NCBI GenBank assembly: GCA_030248295.1
Contig: JASANH010001374.1
Coordinates: 1,178,001 to 1,242,000 of the forward strand
DNA: 64,000 bases
DNA from: Mesodorylaimus sp. YZB2_4
Taxonomy: Eukaryota; Nematoda; Enoplea; Dorylaimida; Dorylaimidae
Reading direction: 5' to 3'
Positions within the stretch are counted from its first letter, which is position 1. Each line of letters begins with the position of its first letter. This document shows, in pieces, positions 50,797 through 62,185 of this stretch. A program made the translations under genes and the position numbers. Under the pieces are notes generated by a model. The model was not told the DNA's origin. It made no database searches and saw only the letters and a list, made by a program, of their open reading frames with translations.

Positions 50797-51846
50797 ATGG
50801 AGATGCTGTCGCAGAAGCGAGTGGTGAGTGCGGGCAAGGGCGAAGTGCCCCGCTACGAGGACGGTGTGAAGACCATATTCCACTACCGCGTGCACCGAGT
50901 CCGGCTGGAGGAGGACGGCACGAGACGAGTCCTCGACGCCATCGACGACTCCCGCCAGCCGTGGCCCCACGGCTATGGCCAGCCCATGGAAGTCATATTC
51001 GGCAAGAAGTTCAAACTGCCCATTTGGGAACAATGCCTGCAAACTATGCGAAAGGACGAAGTGGCCGAATTCGTGCTCGAACCCCACCAAATCATGGACT
51101 ATCCCTTCGTCAGCAAGCAACTCCGCGATTTCGCCAAGGAACGGCATCGGCACAGCAAACACAGCCACGGGCACGAGCAGGTGCACGAGCACGATGAGGA
51201 GGGCGGAGGCTCGTGCGCCTTCAGCTGTATGGGCATGATGGCCCAGAAGGGACTGGGATACGCCGAACTCGACTCGTGGATGGCCAAACCCGAACCCCTC
51301 CAGTTCACCTTCCACCTCGTCGACGTGCTGCGGCCGGGCGAGTATGAGAGCGAGAGCTGGGCGCTGACCCCCGACCAGAAACTGGCCAGCATCCCCCTCC
51401 TCAAGCAGGAGGGCAACCAACTGTTCGCCCAGGGACAGCTCCCCCAGGCCGAGGCCAAGTACTCCGAGGCCATATCCCGCCTCGACGTGCTGTGTCTGCG
51501 CGAGAAGCCCGGCGAGCCCGAGTGGACGACGCTGGACCAGCAGAAGGTGCCCTTCTACCTGAACCTGGCCCAGATCAAGCTCAAACAACACGAGTTTTAC
51601 CCGGCAGCCCAGGCGGCCACCGAGGTGCTCAGACGGGACGCCGACAACGCCAAGGCCCTCTACAGACGAGCCAAGGCCCTGGCCGGTACCTGGAACCTGG
51701 ACGAGGCTCGCCGCGACCTCGAACACCTGCGCCGAGTCGACCCCACCTGCGCCACCATGGTCGACAAAGAGTTACAACACATCAACGAGTTGGAACGAAA
51801 AAGCAAATGCGACGAAGCTGCACGATTCCGCAACATGTTCCACTGA
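50797..51846 (+). CDS. AIP/AIPL-type FKBP-TPR co-chaperone (intronless)
   Basis: AH-receptor-interacting-protein family; binds Hsp90/Hsp70 EEVD tails through TPR repeats. 349 residues in a single exon, remarkable here because most neighbours have several introns. The FKBP-like domain (VKTIFHYRVHR, PMEVIFGKKFKLPIWEQCL) is followed by a His-rich insert (RHRHSKHSHGHEQVHEH, about residues 114-130), then LQFTFHLVDVL and three TPR units (LKQEGNQLFAQGQLPQAEAK, YLNLAQIKLKQHEFYPAA, AKALYRRAKAL), ending CDEAARFRNMFH. The family's PPIase domain is normally inactive. Lack of introns could mean retroposition. Its stop is only 15 nt from the IleRS stop on the other strand. Confidence 0.92.
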   Translation: MEMLSQKRVVSAGKGEVPRYEDGVKTIFHYRVHRVRLEEDGTRRVLDAIDDSRQPWPHGYGQPMEVIFGKKFKLPIWEQCLQTMRKDEVAEFVLEPHQIMDYPFVSKQLRDFAKERHRHSKHSHGHEQVHEHDEEGGGSCAFSCMGMMAQKGLGYAELDSWMAKPEPLQFTFHLVDVLRPGEYESESWALTPDQKLASIPLLKQEGNQLFAQGQLPQAEAKYSEAISRLDVLCLREKPGEPEWTTLDQQKVPFYLNLAQIKLKQHEFYPAAQAATEVLRRDADNAKALYRRAKALAGTWNLDEARRDLEHLRRVDPTCATMVDKELQHINELERKSKCDEAARFRNMFH

Positions 51847-51861
51847 CTCCCTCCCCGTCAC

Positions 51862-54800
51862 TCATCGCTTCTTATTCTCTTTCTTCTTGACCACCTGCTC
51901 CGCTCGCGGCCCGTTGGTGGCCGCCCGCTGTCCGCCCGACCTGTCCACAATGACCATGTGCAAGGTGGCCCCCTTCACCTCCGTGCTCTCCCGAATGATC
52001 TCCGCGGGGGTCTGCTCGGGCGGCCCGTCCGACACGATCACCGGCTGCTTGACACTGCTCTCAATCAAGTCCCGTTTCTCGACCAGCACACGCCCCAGTT
52101 CGCCATCGATCGGCACGGCCGAGCAGTGCAAGACCACGTCGTCCTGGGGAACCAGTTTGGCCTAGACAGGGGCAGTCACGTTGGTGCGCACTCGTCTCAC
52201 CCATGCAACTCGTCTCACCTTCTTCCTCAACTTCTGAATACGATTCACCACCTCGCGGGCCAGTCCCTCGTCCTGCATCGTCTGGTCGCTGCTCACGTCG
52301 GCCAGCACGACCACGTCGCCGTCGCTGTTCGGCTCGTAACGCTGGTGCAGCTGCTCGTCGCCCATCGCGTAGCCGAGCTTGAGCTCGCCGGCCGATATCT
52401 CGTGGCCCAGGATGCTCACGGACGCCCCGTTCTCCACCATCTTGGCCAGCTCGTCGGCAGTCAATGCCTGCAATGCAATGCCGCGGGTGCACTACTGTCT
52501 TTGTGACACAGATGATCATGTTTGAATGCTCTTCTTAAAAGTGTTTGCACACGCGAGAAATACATATTTTCCCACTAGATTTTCAAACTTAGAAATGGCG
52601 GGAAAAACTCTCCCAGCCAGTCTCGATCTTGGACAAGCAGTCAATCCCACCTTAATAGCTTCGACCACAGGCTTCAGATCGTTGCGCAATCGCTGTCCGA
52701 GTGCTCGGAAATCGGGTTCCACAGTCAGCTTGACTCCCCAACGTTCCTTCTCGTTCGACAATGTCAGCTGCCTGACGTTCAGCTCTTCCAAAATGTATTG
52801 TTTCATCAGCTCGGCATCGTCCAAATGCCGCTGCTCCTGGTGCACGACGATCAGCTCCTTCAGCGGGTACTAAAAACAAACACGACCTGAAGCCGGGCCG
52901 GGCCGGACTGGTCTAGTGTCGCCCACCTTGACGGGCAGTGTTCGCCTGTCTCGAATCACACGGACCAGCTCGATGATGGTTTGCATGGTTGCCACACGCT
53001 TCTCCACGGCCACATCGATCAGCCGCTCGCTGAAACCAAACACTCAGCACTCGTCACTGGGCAAAGGGGAGGGCGCACGCACTCGGCCTTGGGCATGGTC
53101 AGGTAATGCACCGACTCCTCGGACCCCAAGTCGGCCTTCTCGTCCAACAAGTGACGCAAATTACGCCACATCGATTCGGTCAGGAATGGAGTGAACGGGG
53201 CCATCAGACGGACCAGCAACAACAACACGTGGCACAACGTCTCCAGTGCTTGCAGGCAGTCCTCCTTGCCGTAGTCGCCCTGAAACGAGGACACCCGTCA
53301 CTCCTGCACCCCACACAGATCTGCCTACCTTCAGACGCTTCCGATTCATCCGCACGTACCAGTTGGTCAACGTGTCGACGTACTTGACCAGACGGGGCAC
53401 GACCGTGTACAGACGATAGGCTAGAACGGACAGCACACTCCCCGACGGCCACCAGCCACCCCCAGCCCGGACTCACCCGCCATCTCCTGGTGCACGTAGG
53501 CCACCAGACTGTGCGTGAATGACATGATCCACCGATCCATCACATTGGTCGAGTGTACCAGCTTGGCCCTGAACTTCACCTTCTCCTCGGCCTCGTAACG
53601 CTGCACATTCTGGACGAAGAAGCGATAGGCGTTGTACCAAGGCAAGAACACGTCCTTCAGAATGTCCTTCACACCCTCCTCCCGAAAACGAAGATTCTCC
53701 CCGCGCACGACCGGCGAATTGATCAGGTAAAGCCTACAAAATGGGACGCCGTGACGATCCCCCGACCACCCGAGCCGACCCACCTCAAAGCGTCGGCCCC
53801 GTACGAGTGCACGACGGCCATAGGATCGGGATAGTTCTTCTTCCTTTTGCTCATTTTCGATCCATCCGCCGCCAACACCAGCCCGTTCACGATCAGGTTC
53901 TTAAACGGCGGTTTGCCGAATAAAGCCGTCGATAATACTAAAAGCGTGTAAAACCAGCCGCGCGTCTGATCGATACCCTCGGCGATAAAGTCGGCCGGAA
54001 AATGCTCTTCGAACTCCTTGCGTTTCTCAAACGGATAGTGCTGCTGGGCGTAGGGCATCGAGCCGGACTCGAACCAACAATCGAACACCTCGGGCACCCG
54101 ACGCAACACCCCCTTGCCGCACTGCGAAGGAATGGTCAACTCGTCGACCCTGAAACGAGCCAGTTGTACGATCGGCCAGGCCACTCAGCCGCCTGGGCGG
54201 GTGTTGTAGCGGTGGAAGGCGTGTCACAGTTTGCTTGCCAGACCTGGCTTCTACTCTGGCCGTCTGAGACTTGGTCGAATTGTCTGTGCGCCTTGCACGC
54301 CTGGCGGGTGGGTGACTCACTCTTCATCCCGCTGGGGTCGAATCCGGGTCCCCTCACAGGTCACTGGCTGAGTATGATCACCCGGATTGACCCTAGTCGA
54401 TGGCAAGATGCACTCAACTAACAAGACCCCTTGCTCGCGGGTAAAGGACCGAAAATCGACCAGGATGGGTAAAAAACCAGTCCACTCACGTCTCCCGATG
54501 AAGATCGCTGACTTTGGTCCCCGTCAATCGTTCCAATTCCTCGATCGAGCCCACGCACACCACTTCCTCGCCGTCCTCGCTAGTCCACAACGGAATGGGC
54601 GTACCCCAGTATCGGTTCCGACTGATGGCCCAATCGCGAGCATCCCTCAGCCAATTGCCGAATCGTTTCTCCTTCACGAAATCGGGCACCCTGCAATCGC
54701 TCGCTGCACATCCGCTTCACGTCCCCCCTCCTGACCCACTCACCAGTACGTCTTGGAATTGGCGTCCAACAATTTCTCAACTAGACTTTCGACACGGACG

Positions 54801-56625
54801 AACCAGGAGGGGACGGCCTTGTAAATCAACGGCGTCTCTGATCGCCAACAAAACGGGTACGAATGCTTGACGTTGCTTTGGTGAACTAGGCGTTTGTGAT
54901 CGCGTAAATATTTGGTGATGTTCTTGTCGGCATCCTAGATCGGCATCGAATTGGGAATATCCCCGAGCACCCGACCAGCACCACCTACCTTGACGTACTG
55001 CCCCTCGAACTCGGTCACCTCGTCCGTGAACTTGCCCGTCTCGTCGACGGGACACACAACCTTCATGTCCTTGCTGATGATCCCGTTGGCCAGGCACACC
55101 CGGTTGTCGTCCTGCAACCAACGAACTATGCCCAGGAGTCGGCCCGACCGCGGGGGCTTACCTCTCCGAAGTAGGGGGCCTGGTGGACGACCCCCGTGCC
55201 AGTGTCCGTCGTCACGTAGCCATCGCACAAGACTCGGAACGCGCCTCGCTCCTTCTTCAAATGGGCGAAGTAGGGGAACAAGGGCTCGTACGATTTGCCT
55301 TGCAGCGTCCGGCCTGCAAAACGGTCCAGGATCTCGTACTCGTCCGGTTTCTTGTACAGGATCTCCAATCGGGCCTCCATCATGATCAGCGTGCGATCGT
55401 GCTGCTTGTCGTGTATTTTCACGTACTCCAAATCCGGATTCACGCACAGAGCCAGATTGCTGGGCAGCGTCCAGGGGGTGGTCGTCCACGCCACCAGGCT
55501 CACCTCCGGCGACTCGTCGAGCGGAAATGACACAATCACTGAAGACATACCGTCTGCAGTAGGTTCGCCATTGATAGGGAAATATAGGGCTTACCAGTCG
55601 GATCGACGACGTCGCGATAGTTTTGGCCAGCCTCGAAATTGGACAAGGGAGTGCCGCAAGCCGTCGAAAATGGCATCACTTTGACCCCTCGATAAACCAG
55701 TCCTTTCTCGTAAAGCTGCCTGAAAGCCCACCAGACCGACTCCATAAACCACGGATACAAGGTCTTGTAGTCATTTTCGAAGTCGATCCAACGCCCCATC
55801 CGAGTCACATTGGCCTGCAAGTGGAAGTGATGAGTCACCTTAGTCAGCCTCAATTTCTTCTTGACCCATCCATGCTGGTCGATTATTGGCTAGCGGGCGT
55901 TAGTTGAGCCCATCTTGCTATCAAATAAGGTCAATTCGGGATGCATACGAGCAAGGGCGCGTGTTACTCGCTACTCCGCGATGTCTGTGGTTACCCACAC
56001 CAAGCCCACGCCCCGTGAGGGGACCCGGATTCCAGAGCCTCCCGCCCCATAAGATAGCCTCGAATATGCTCACCTCCCACTCGCTGGCGTATCGCATCAC
56101 GATCTTCCGGCATTCGTTGTTGTAACTGGCGATGCCCATCTTAGCCACGTCGGCGGGCCCTTTGATATCCAAGGTTTTATCGATTTCATATTCCTGAAAC
56201 GCATTTCGTCCGTGTTTGATGGCAGGATTGAGCAGAGGGCAGTGTGAGACCCCATCAACTAAGGCCTAAACGGATGCAGACTTACCACAGGCAATCCGTG
56301 ACAATCCCACCCGAATCGACGTTCAACGTAGAATCCATTCTGCTGAGCGTACCTGGTCACGATGTCCTTGATTGTGCCCGCCAGAATGTGGCCGTAGTGA
56401 GGTAGACCCGTGGCGAAAGGTGGTCCATCGTAAAAAGTAAAACTAACACGGCAAAACCACAGTGAATACTAATCAGTGAATACTAATTTAGACTTACATC
56501 GGTTTTCCTTTGTTCAACTTTAAACTCGTTTTGAACGCATCTAATTCTTTCCATAATTTCAATATTTTCTCCTCTTCGCTCGGAAAATCGATGTTGTCCG
56601 GCAGCGAATCCATTGCTGACGACAT
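51862..56625 (-). CDS. Isoleucyl-tRNA synthetase, cytosolic
   Basis: Charges tRNA-Ile with isoleucine; class Ia synthetase with editing (CP1) domain. About 18-20 exons. The start [19 protein letters not shown] leads to the HIGH-equivalent [18 protein letters not shown] and [10 protein letters not shown]. The CP1 editing domain contains [19 protein letters not shown]. The KMSKS loop is present as [17 protein letters not shown], with YALRLY-type zone and anticodon-binding domain ([13 protein letters not shown]). A C-terminal extension ends KKKENKKR. Cytosolic (IARS1-type) by length and lack of presequence. AAAATTTAG ends 8 nt before the ATG. Introns at about 54180-54480 and 55890-56060 carry related inverted repeat sequences. 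Confidence 0.94.
54185..54400. repeat. Dispersed repeat in an IleRS intron with a tRNA B-box-like core
   Basis: The intron contains GGGTCGAATCCGGGTCCCCT. Its complement, TGAGGGGACCCGGATT, recurs in another IleRS intron near 56021 in opposite orientation. The core resembles a pol III B box, so a tRNA-derived SINE is possible. Confidence 0.5.
55890..56060. repeat. Second copy of the IleRS-intron repeat
   Basis: CCCGTGAGGGGACCCGGATT in this intron is the reverse complement of the element near 54340. The two copies could pair in the IleRS pre-mRNA. Confidence 0.5.
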
Positions 56626-57812
56626 CTCGCTTCCTAAATTTTCTAGCAGCCTTCAACGCTTTAAATATCTTCAATATAGAACGAACGTGGAATGACGTAA
56701 AAATGTTTCATGAATGAACTTGTCGATTGCGAGAGAAAATTGCAGTAGCGCAACACTTTTGTAAGACTTCCATATTGTACCTGAGCATCAGTTTTCGCGC
56801 GGCAATTCAAAATTGCGATATAGGAGTTTTGTGCGATGGAGTGAAAATAGATGAGGAGTAAGAACAGAAACGTGTGGAGTGCAGCGATGTAGGGTGTAAT
56901 GGCTCGATTGAACAGTCTTCCTGACACTGACAGATCGGGGTTCAGACAGGGATGGGCGAGGGAGTCACATTGGTGGCAGTCTTACGGGCAGGTGCTCGTG
57001 ATTCAGACAACAGGCCGTGGGCAGTGACAGGACTGTGGACCATTCAGGACACAGAACACGAGACTCTTCCTGCACAAGCAGACTTTGGTACCCGTTTGCC
57101 ATAAAACACAATTGACAACGTGTGCAGTCACGATTTGCATGTTTGCGCCATGTGATAATCCCCTCGTGCCTAACCCCAGGGGGTGGGGGGCTTCCTGGCC
57201 ACAAATGCCCGTGTAACGAAACTCGAGTGTTTGAGTTGAGCCGATTTTCACATTTTCTCCACTCGAGTCAACTCGAGGCGGGCGAGGCGTGACACGCGAC
57301 TTTTGGCACTTAGCAATAACGGAAACCTATTCTCGGCCAGTCGAGTAAACAGAATGCCAAGCACGCGGGCAAAGTGTCACATTCATAAAACCAACAATAT
57401 TTTCAGTCAGTCACGTTGCCACTGACGTCAGGCACTCGACTGCCCGAGTGGTCTATTTCGGGCCCCATTGTCACAGGGGGGCTTGCATGTAGCTGAGCAC
57501 AGACCAGGGCCAGCTCAGCTGATCGTGACGGAAGACGGGCGGCCATAATCGCAGTTTAGACACCTTTCGTGCCTCATTATGCAAAGTGCCAAAAAATAGT
57601 ATTCAAGATGCGAGCACGATCTAAGCCAGCAAAATACTGTAAGCCCGTAAAAACAGTGAAAAACACGGGCGTCGAGCGGGCGTGAGAAAACTTGGCCCTA
57701 ACCGATTTCCATAGTCGACTGACGTGAGCCAGCCAATGTCAACAGTGGCCTAGAAAAGTCGGGCTGGCACCCGGCTGGCGGTCAGTCTTGCATCGACAGC
57801 CAGTCCGCGGAG
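56626..57812. other. Divergent spacer between IleRS and the chitin-binding-type gene
   Basis: About 1.2 kb without supported exons. Short ORFs on both strands lack domains. It should hold both promoters; no obvious repeat seen. Confidence 0.4.
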
Positions 57813-59127
57813 ATGATCGCCCTCCTCGCCCTCCTGCCCATCCTCGCCACGGGTAAGTGCCGACCGCCCCTGACTGCCCCCCCCCCCATCTAAGTCCTGC
57901 ATTTCAGGCACCCCGTTCAGCAAGTCCGACTCGGATCAGTACCTGAGCGCCGAGGATGTTCACGGTTGGGAATTGAGCAGCAACGTCTCGGAGCAGGTGT
58001 GGCGGGTCAAGCTGGGAGACATTTGCCAGATCACCCGATTCCCCCTGCCCTCCAGCGAGCCGAGCCGATACCTGGAGTGTCTCAGGCCCTACGACGACGA
58101 CAAGCAGTGGCCCTGGTGAGACCCCGGCACCACCCGGTGCGCGCCTGACACTCCTCTGTTACAGGTCGGACAAGGGCATCTGGGTGCTCAAGCAGTGTCC
58201 TCGGGGCCACCTATTCCACCTGATCTCGCACTCGTGCCGCACCAAGCGGTACATCCGACGGCAGCAGGGCATGTGCGGCCAGCACCCCTCCTCCTCGCTC
58301 TGCCCCCAGCCGCAGCAGCCGCAGGTACGCCTCCTCGAAGTGCGTGCTCGATGCGCTCTGAGTCGTCTCGTTTTCAGTACCCCGTGCAGCCGCAGATGCA
58401 GATGGCGTGTCAGTGCCCGCCCAGCGTCAGCATATGCGTGTGCCCCCAGCCGCAGGGCTTCCAGCCCATGCCCGCCCCCCAGCCTCAGCCGATCATGGCC
58501 GGCGGGGGGCCCGTGTGCATGTCCGTGCCGATGGGTGCCAACAACTGTCAGCAACCCCCCCAGCCGTGTCCGATGGGTGAGTAGCAGCCTGTGGCCCGTG
58601 CCCAGTCACCACTCTCCCCTCCCTTTCCAGCCCAGGGCACGCAGAACGCGCAGGCGGGCGATCTGTGCAGTTGGATGCTGGCCCCTCTGGCCGCCGACCC
58701 GAGCAGCAACAAGTGTTTCCTGCAGTGCGTGCCCGCACCGGGCAACGCCTACTGCGGTCGGTGGGTGCGCATGCCGTGCGCACCGGCCACCATGTTCGAC
58801 GTGAACGTGCAGGTGTGCGTGCACGATCCCCGTACGTATCCTCTTCTATTCAGGCCCCGCTTAGCAGTTCAAACAGGATTTCCATTTGCAGACAACACGC
58901 CGGGCCCGGTGCCTCAGCAGGGCGGCCAGTGCCATTCGGGCGCGGCCATCGGATCGTGCAATGTCAACTTGCAGTGTCCGGGTCAGTCCGTGTGCCAAGT
59001 CGGCCAGCAGCACTCGCCCCAGTGCCAGCAGCAGCCCCACCAGTGCTCCGTCTGCTGCTACCAGGGCCAGATGGGCGGCGGCCACGCGTCGGGCGGGCAG
59101 CCCACGGCCATGGGCTACGGCAAGTGA
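57813..59127 (+). CDS. Secreted cysteine-rich protein with two peritrophin-A (CBM14)-like domains
   Basis: Likely an extracellular chitin- or matrix-binding protein (cuticle or eggshell). Exons are 57813-57852, 57908-58115, 58165-58324, 58378-58576, 58631-58831 and 58892-59127. A signal peptide (MIALLALLPILATG) precedes two units with the CBM14 spacing: CQITRFPLPSSEPSRYLEC to CPRGHLFHLISHSC, and CSWMLAPLAADPSSNKCFLQC to CAPATMFDVNVQVC. Between them lies a Gln/Pro/Cys-rich stretch, and the tail is Cys/Gln-rich (CSVCCYQGQMGGG). Both domains carry the aromatic and Phe-Asp-type positions of the family only loosely, so sugar binding is an inference. A paralogue is not evident nearby. Confidence 0.75.
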
Positions 59128-59396
59128 GCGTGCTGATGACAGTGCATGACCAGTTACGTACAAAGATTCTTTGGCTCGTTGCGATTGTGTAATAAGAAAG
59201 TGTAAACTGGTGACTGTACTCGCCCCCGCAGAGTAAGACAGACACTGCTGGGCGTCCATCAATCACAGGCCGCCGGAAGTGTGTCTTCGAGTGACGCCAC
59301 AGGCCCAGCCCGATGACCTCCTGAACTAGAAACTGGCCGCACTCGTGGCGCGCGCACAACACTCAGCACTGCGCGAGCGCATCGAGTGGCGAGACC

Positions 59397-59963
59397 ATGC
59401 TCGTGGCCGCACTCTCTCTCCTGTGCGTGCTGACCAGCCATCTGTGCCTGGCCAGTCCCCGCAACCGCACTCGAATCCGTATCAACGCCAAGGAGGACCA
59501 GCTGCCCGAGATCACCCTGGGCGCCCTGGCCGTGGTGACCAACCCCGACTGCGACTACCGCATCCTGCAAGGCGGCCCCGACGGCGAGCGGCTCAACAAC
59601 GCCACCGTCGGCGAGCAGGTCTACCACGAGATCACGTGCAAGGGCTCCTCGCAGGCCTACTGCCTCATGGTCTTCAACTGCACGGTGTCGAGCGAGGACG
59701 GATCGATAGCCTACGCCATGATCGACGAGTACGGATGCACCCTCGAACCACTCCTGTTCGAGGACGTCGAATACTCGGACGACCTGACCGCAGGCATCCG
59801 CGCCCAGGCCATACGATTCCACAACAGCCCCAAGGTACAACTGCACTGCCAGACCAGACTGCTGGCCAAGGGAACGGTCAAGTGCGACGAGCGCAGACCA
59901 AAGTGCATCAAAAACGAATACTTCCTCGGATCAGCCCTCAAAGTTAACACCCCGCCCAGATAA
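59397..59963 (+). CDS. Small secreted cuticlin-like protein consisting of a ZP-C-type domain only
   Basis: 188 residues in one exon. A signal peptide (LVAALSLLCVLTSHLCLAS) is followed by a segment typical of nematode cuticlin ZP modules: PDCDYRIL, GEQVYHEITCKGSSQAYCLM, VFNCTVSSEDG, IDEYGCTLEPLLF and IRAQAIRFHNSPKVQLHCQ. The N-terminal ZP-N half, the furin-type cleavage site and the C-terminal membrane anchor of classical cuticlins are all absent. It could act as a partner or cap for full ZP proteins in cuticle filaments. Polyadenylation signal AATAAA is near 60040. It follows the CBM14-like gene by 270 nt on the same strand. Confidence 0.8.
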   Translation: MLVAALSLLCVLTSHLCLASPRNRTRIRINAKEDQLPEITLGALAVVTNPDCDYRILQGGPDGERLNNATVGEQVYHEITCKGSSQAYCLMVFNCTVSSEDGSIAYAMIDEYGCTLEPLLFEDVEYSDDLTAGIRAQAIRFHNSPKVQLHCQTRLLAKGTVKCDERRPKCIKNEYFLGSALKVNTPPR

Positions 59964-60319
59964 GGCACGTCACTGGTCGACACCCTTCCTTCGTCTCTTC
60001 TTCAATCCACCTTGTCTCACGTGCCGTTTTTGAGCCTGAAAATAAACGTGCCTTTAAAGGAGTTTACGAGACAGGCCACTCCTCATTCCAGTCCCTCACC
60101 AAAAAGAAAACAATTCTCCAAAAACTTGAAATGGCGGGAGATTTGAAAATGTAAGTACTTTCTCATCGTCATTCTCGCCATGCAATATCACACTCGTCCC
60201 TCCCTCGCCAAGTAAGACCCTCCTATTCCAATTTAATGATAAAAAACTGGGAAAATCGACCTATCATCTCCAAAGTCTGGCTGCTGATGAAATGAATTTC
60301 CCGCCATTTTCATTCGTAT

Positions 60320-62030
60320 TCAAGTTGGCAAACTGAGTTTGTTGAGTCCCATTTGGGGCCTTACCTGCAGCACGTCCTTGAGTCGAGCCAAGGCCAGGCG
60401 ATACTCGGGCTTGGATTCCTTGATCTGCTCGTCGGGTAACTCGATTCGGGTCAGTGACGACCAGCGACTCTGCATGAGCGACTTGAATGCACTCGCCTGC
60501 AAAACGGGCATTGACTACAGCCCAGCTCAGCCCCCGGGACTCACCTCCTTCTCGTCGGCCATGGTCACCACCGAGCCCGCACACCCCGCCCGCGCCGTCC
60601 TGCCCGCTCGGTGCACGTAGGCCAGCATCTGCTTGGGCGGGTCGTAGTTGATGACGCAGTCCACGCGCGCGATGTCGATCCCCCTGGCCAACACGTCGCT
60701 GCAGATCAGCACCCGAATCTGAAACAAACAACATAAACATCCCGCCTGGTCAGCCCCCATCCCCTGCATGACACTTTACCTTGCCAGCAGAAAATCTCTT
60801 CAACAGTTTGTGTCTTCGAATTCTGGTCAGGGCGGCCGATGCCTCCTTGGCCTGCTCGACGCCCATGGCGGCCAGCAACGAGGCCAATCGACGACTGGTC
60901 TGTCGACTGTGCACAAAGCACAGCACTCGCCTCCAGTCCGCCTCGTGCTCCCTGAGCAGGCAGTAGACCGAGAGCGGCTTGAGACTGGCCGGGCACGTCA
61001 GCCAGTACTCCCCCAACTCCGACGGCACCATCACCTCGCCCTCGACCGGGCCCGTCTCCACGGCCTGCGCCCTGAACAACTTGGGTCGAAACAGATTCAG
61101 TCGTTGCAGCTGGCCAGGATCGTAGGACAAGGTGGCCGAGAGGAATATCTTCTGCAGAGGGTACCTGCCAGCCCGAAACAATGCATTCACGCTGGCCACG
61201 TCGGGACGATGTCTTCGAATCGAATTCAAACTCGCCGCCATTCGTTTCTCCCCAAAAAACCAGGCCCCGTCCCTTGATTCGTCCTCGGCGAATACGGCCC
61301 GTTCGACGGCCCCGAACCAGTCCATGCGATAGTCGCTGAGCAGTCGATCGGCCTCGTCGATGATCAGGAATCGCAGGTATCGCAGGTCCAAGGCGCCCCC
61401 TCCCTCGGTCAAGTGTTCGAGGAGACGGCCCGGCGTGCAGACCACCACGTCCGCGCCCGCCCTCATCCGACCCCCCTTCTCGGTCGACTCGTACAGGCTC
61501 TCGACCTCGGCACCCAGCTCCCGCTGCCCAGTCAGCAAGGCCATCTTCAGGGCGGGGGCCCCCTCGTCGTCCAGGAACGAGGCGAACACGTCGAAGACCT
61601 GTTTGGCCAGGTCGACCACGGGCAGCACGACCAGTGCCCTGACCCAGTGCCGTCCTCGGGCGGGCCACTCCGACTGCGCCAGCACGTGCAGCACGGGCAT
61701 CACGTAGGCCAGCGTCTTGCCGCTCCCAGTCGGCGCCGACACGCACACGTCCCGCGGGGGCAACGGACTCCCCGCACAGTCCAGCACCTCGGGGATGAGC
61801 GCAGTCTGGACGGGGAACAGGTGAGAGACGCCCCGTCGATGCAGACCAGCCACCAGCCACGGGCACAGACGGTCCTCGAACTCGGCCACGGCCCGCTGCC
61901 CCTCCCGAATATTGCACGAGACCGGGGTGGCCCCCCTGATCCACTCCGGCACGTACGACTCCCTCGGCCCATCCTCGAAATCGAATCCGCCCAGTTTCGT
62001 GTACTCCACCAACTTGCTCTTCTTGCCCAT
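60320..62030 (-). CDS. DEAD-box RNA helicase DDX51/Dbp6-like
   Basis: A nucleolar helicase for 60S ribosome assembly. Starting at ATG 62030 ([18 protein letters not shown]), it has motif [10 protein letters not shown], Ia [13 protein letters not shown], Ib [57 protein letters not shown] and [12 protein letters not shown]. The Q-motif region reads [11 protein letters not shown], in the DDX51 style. Introns fall near 60780-60720 and 60540-60500; the last exon may read through to a stop at 60320 or splice to an unseen exon, so the extreme C-terminus is uncertain. CCTTTTCAG ends 13 nt upstream of the ATG, 150 nt below the SMG7-like stop, suggesting an operon. Confidence 0.88.
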
Positions 62031-62043
62031 CCTCAATCGGTTC

Positions 62044-62052
62044 CTGAAAAGG
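62044..62052 (-). promoter_or_regulatory. Probable trans-splice acceptor of the DDX51 gene
   Basis: CCTTTTCAG on the minus strand opens a 13-nt leader before the DDX51 ATG within a 150-nt intercistronic gap after the SMG7-like gene. Confidence 0.55.
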
Positions 62053-62185
62053 GCGCATCACACTCACACCTCGCCTCAGTGAGCACAGTACAGTCGGGCT
62101 GTCACCAGGTGCCAGTCAACTCGGACAATGGTGGACACAGTTTACTAAGTTCACTCGGACACACACTAGTACACCAGTCACACCC

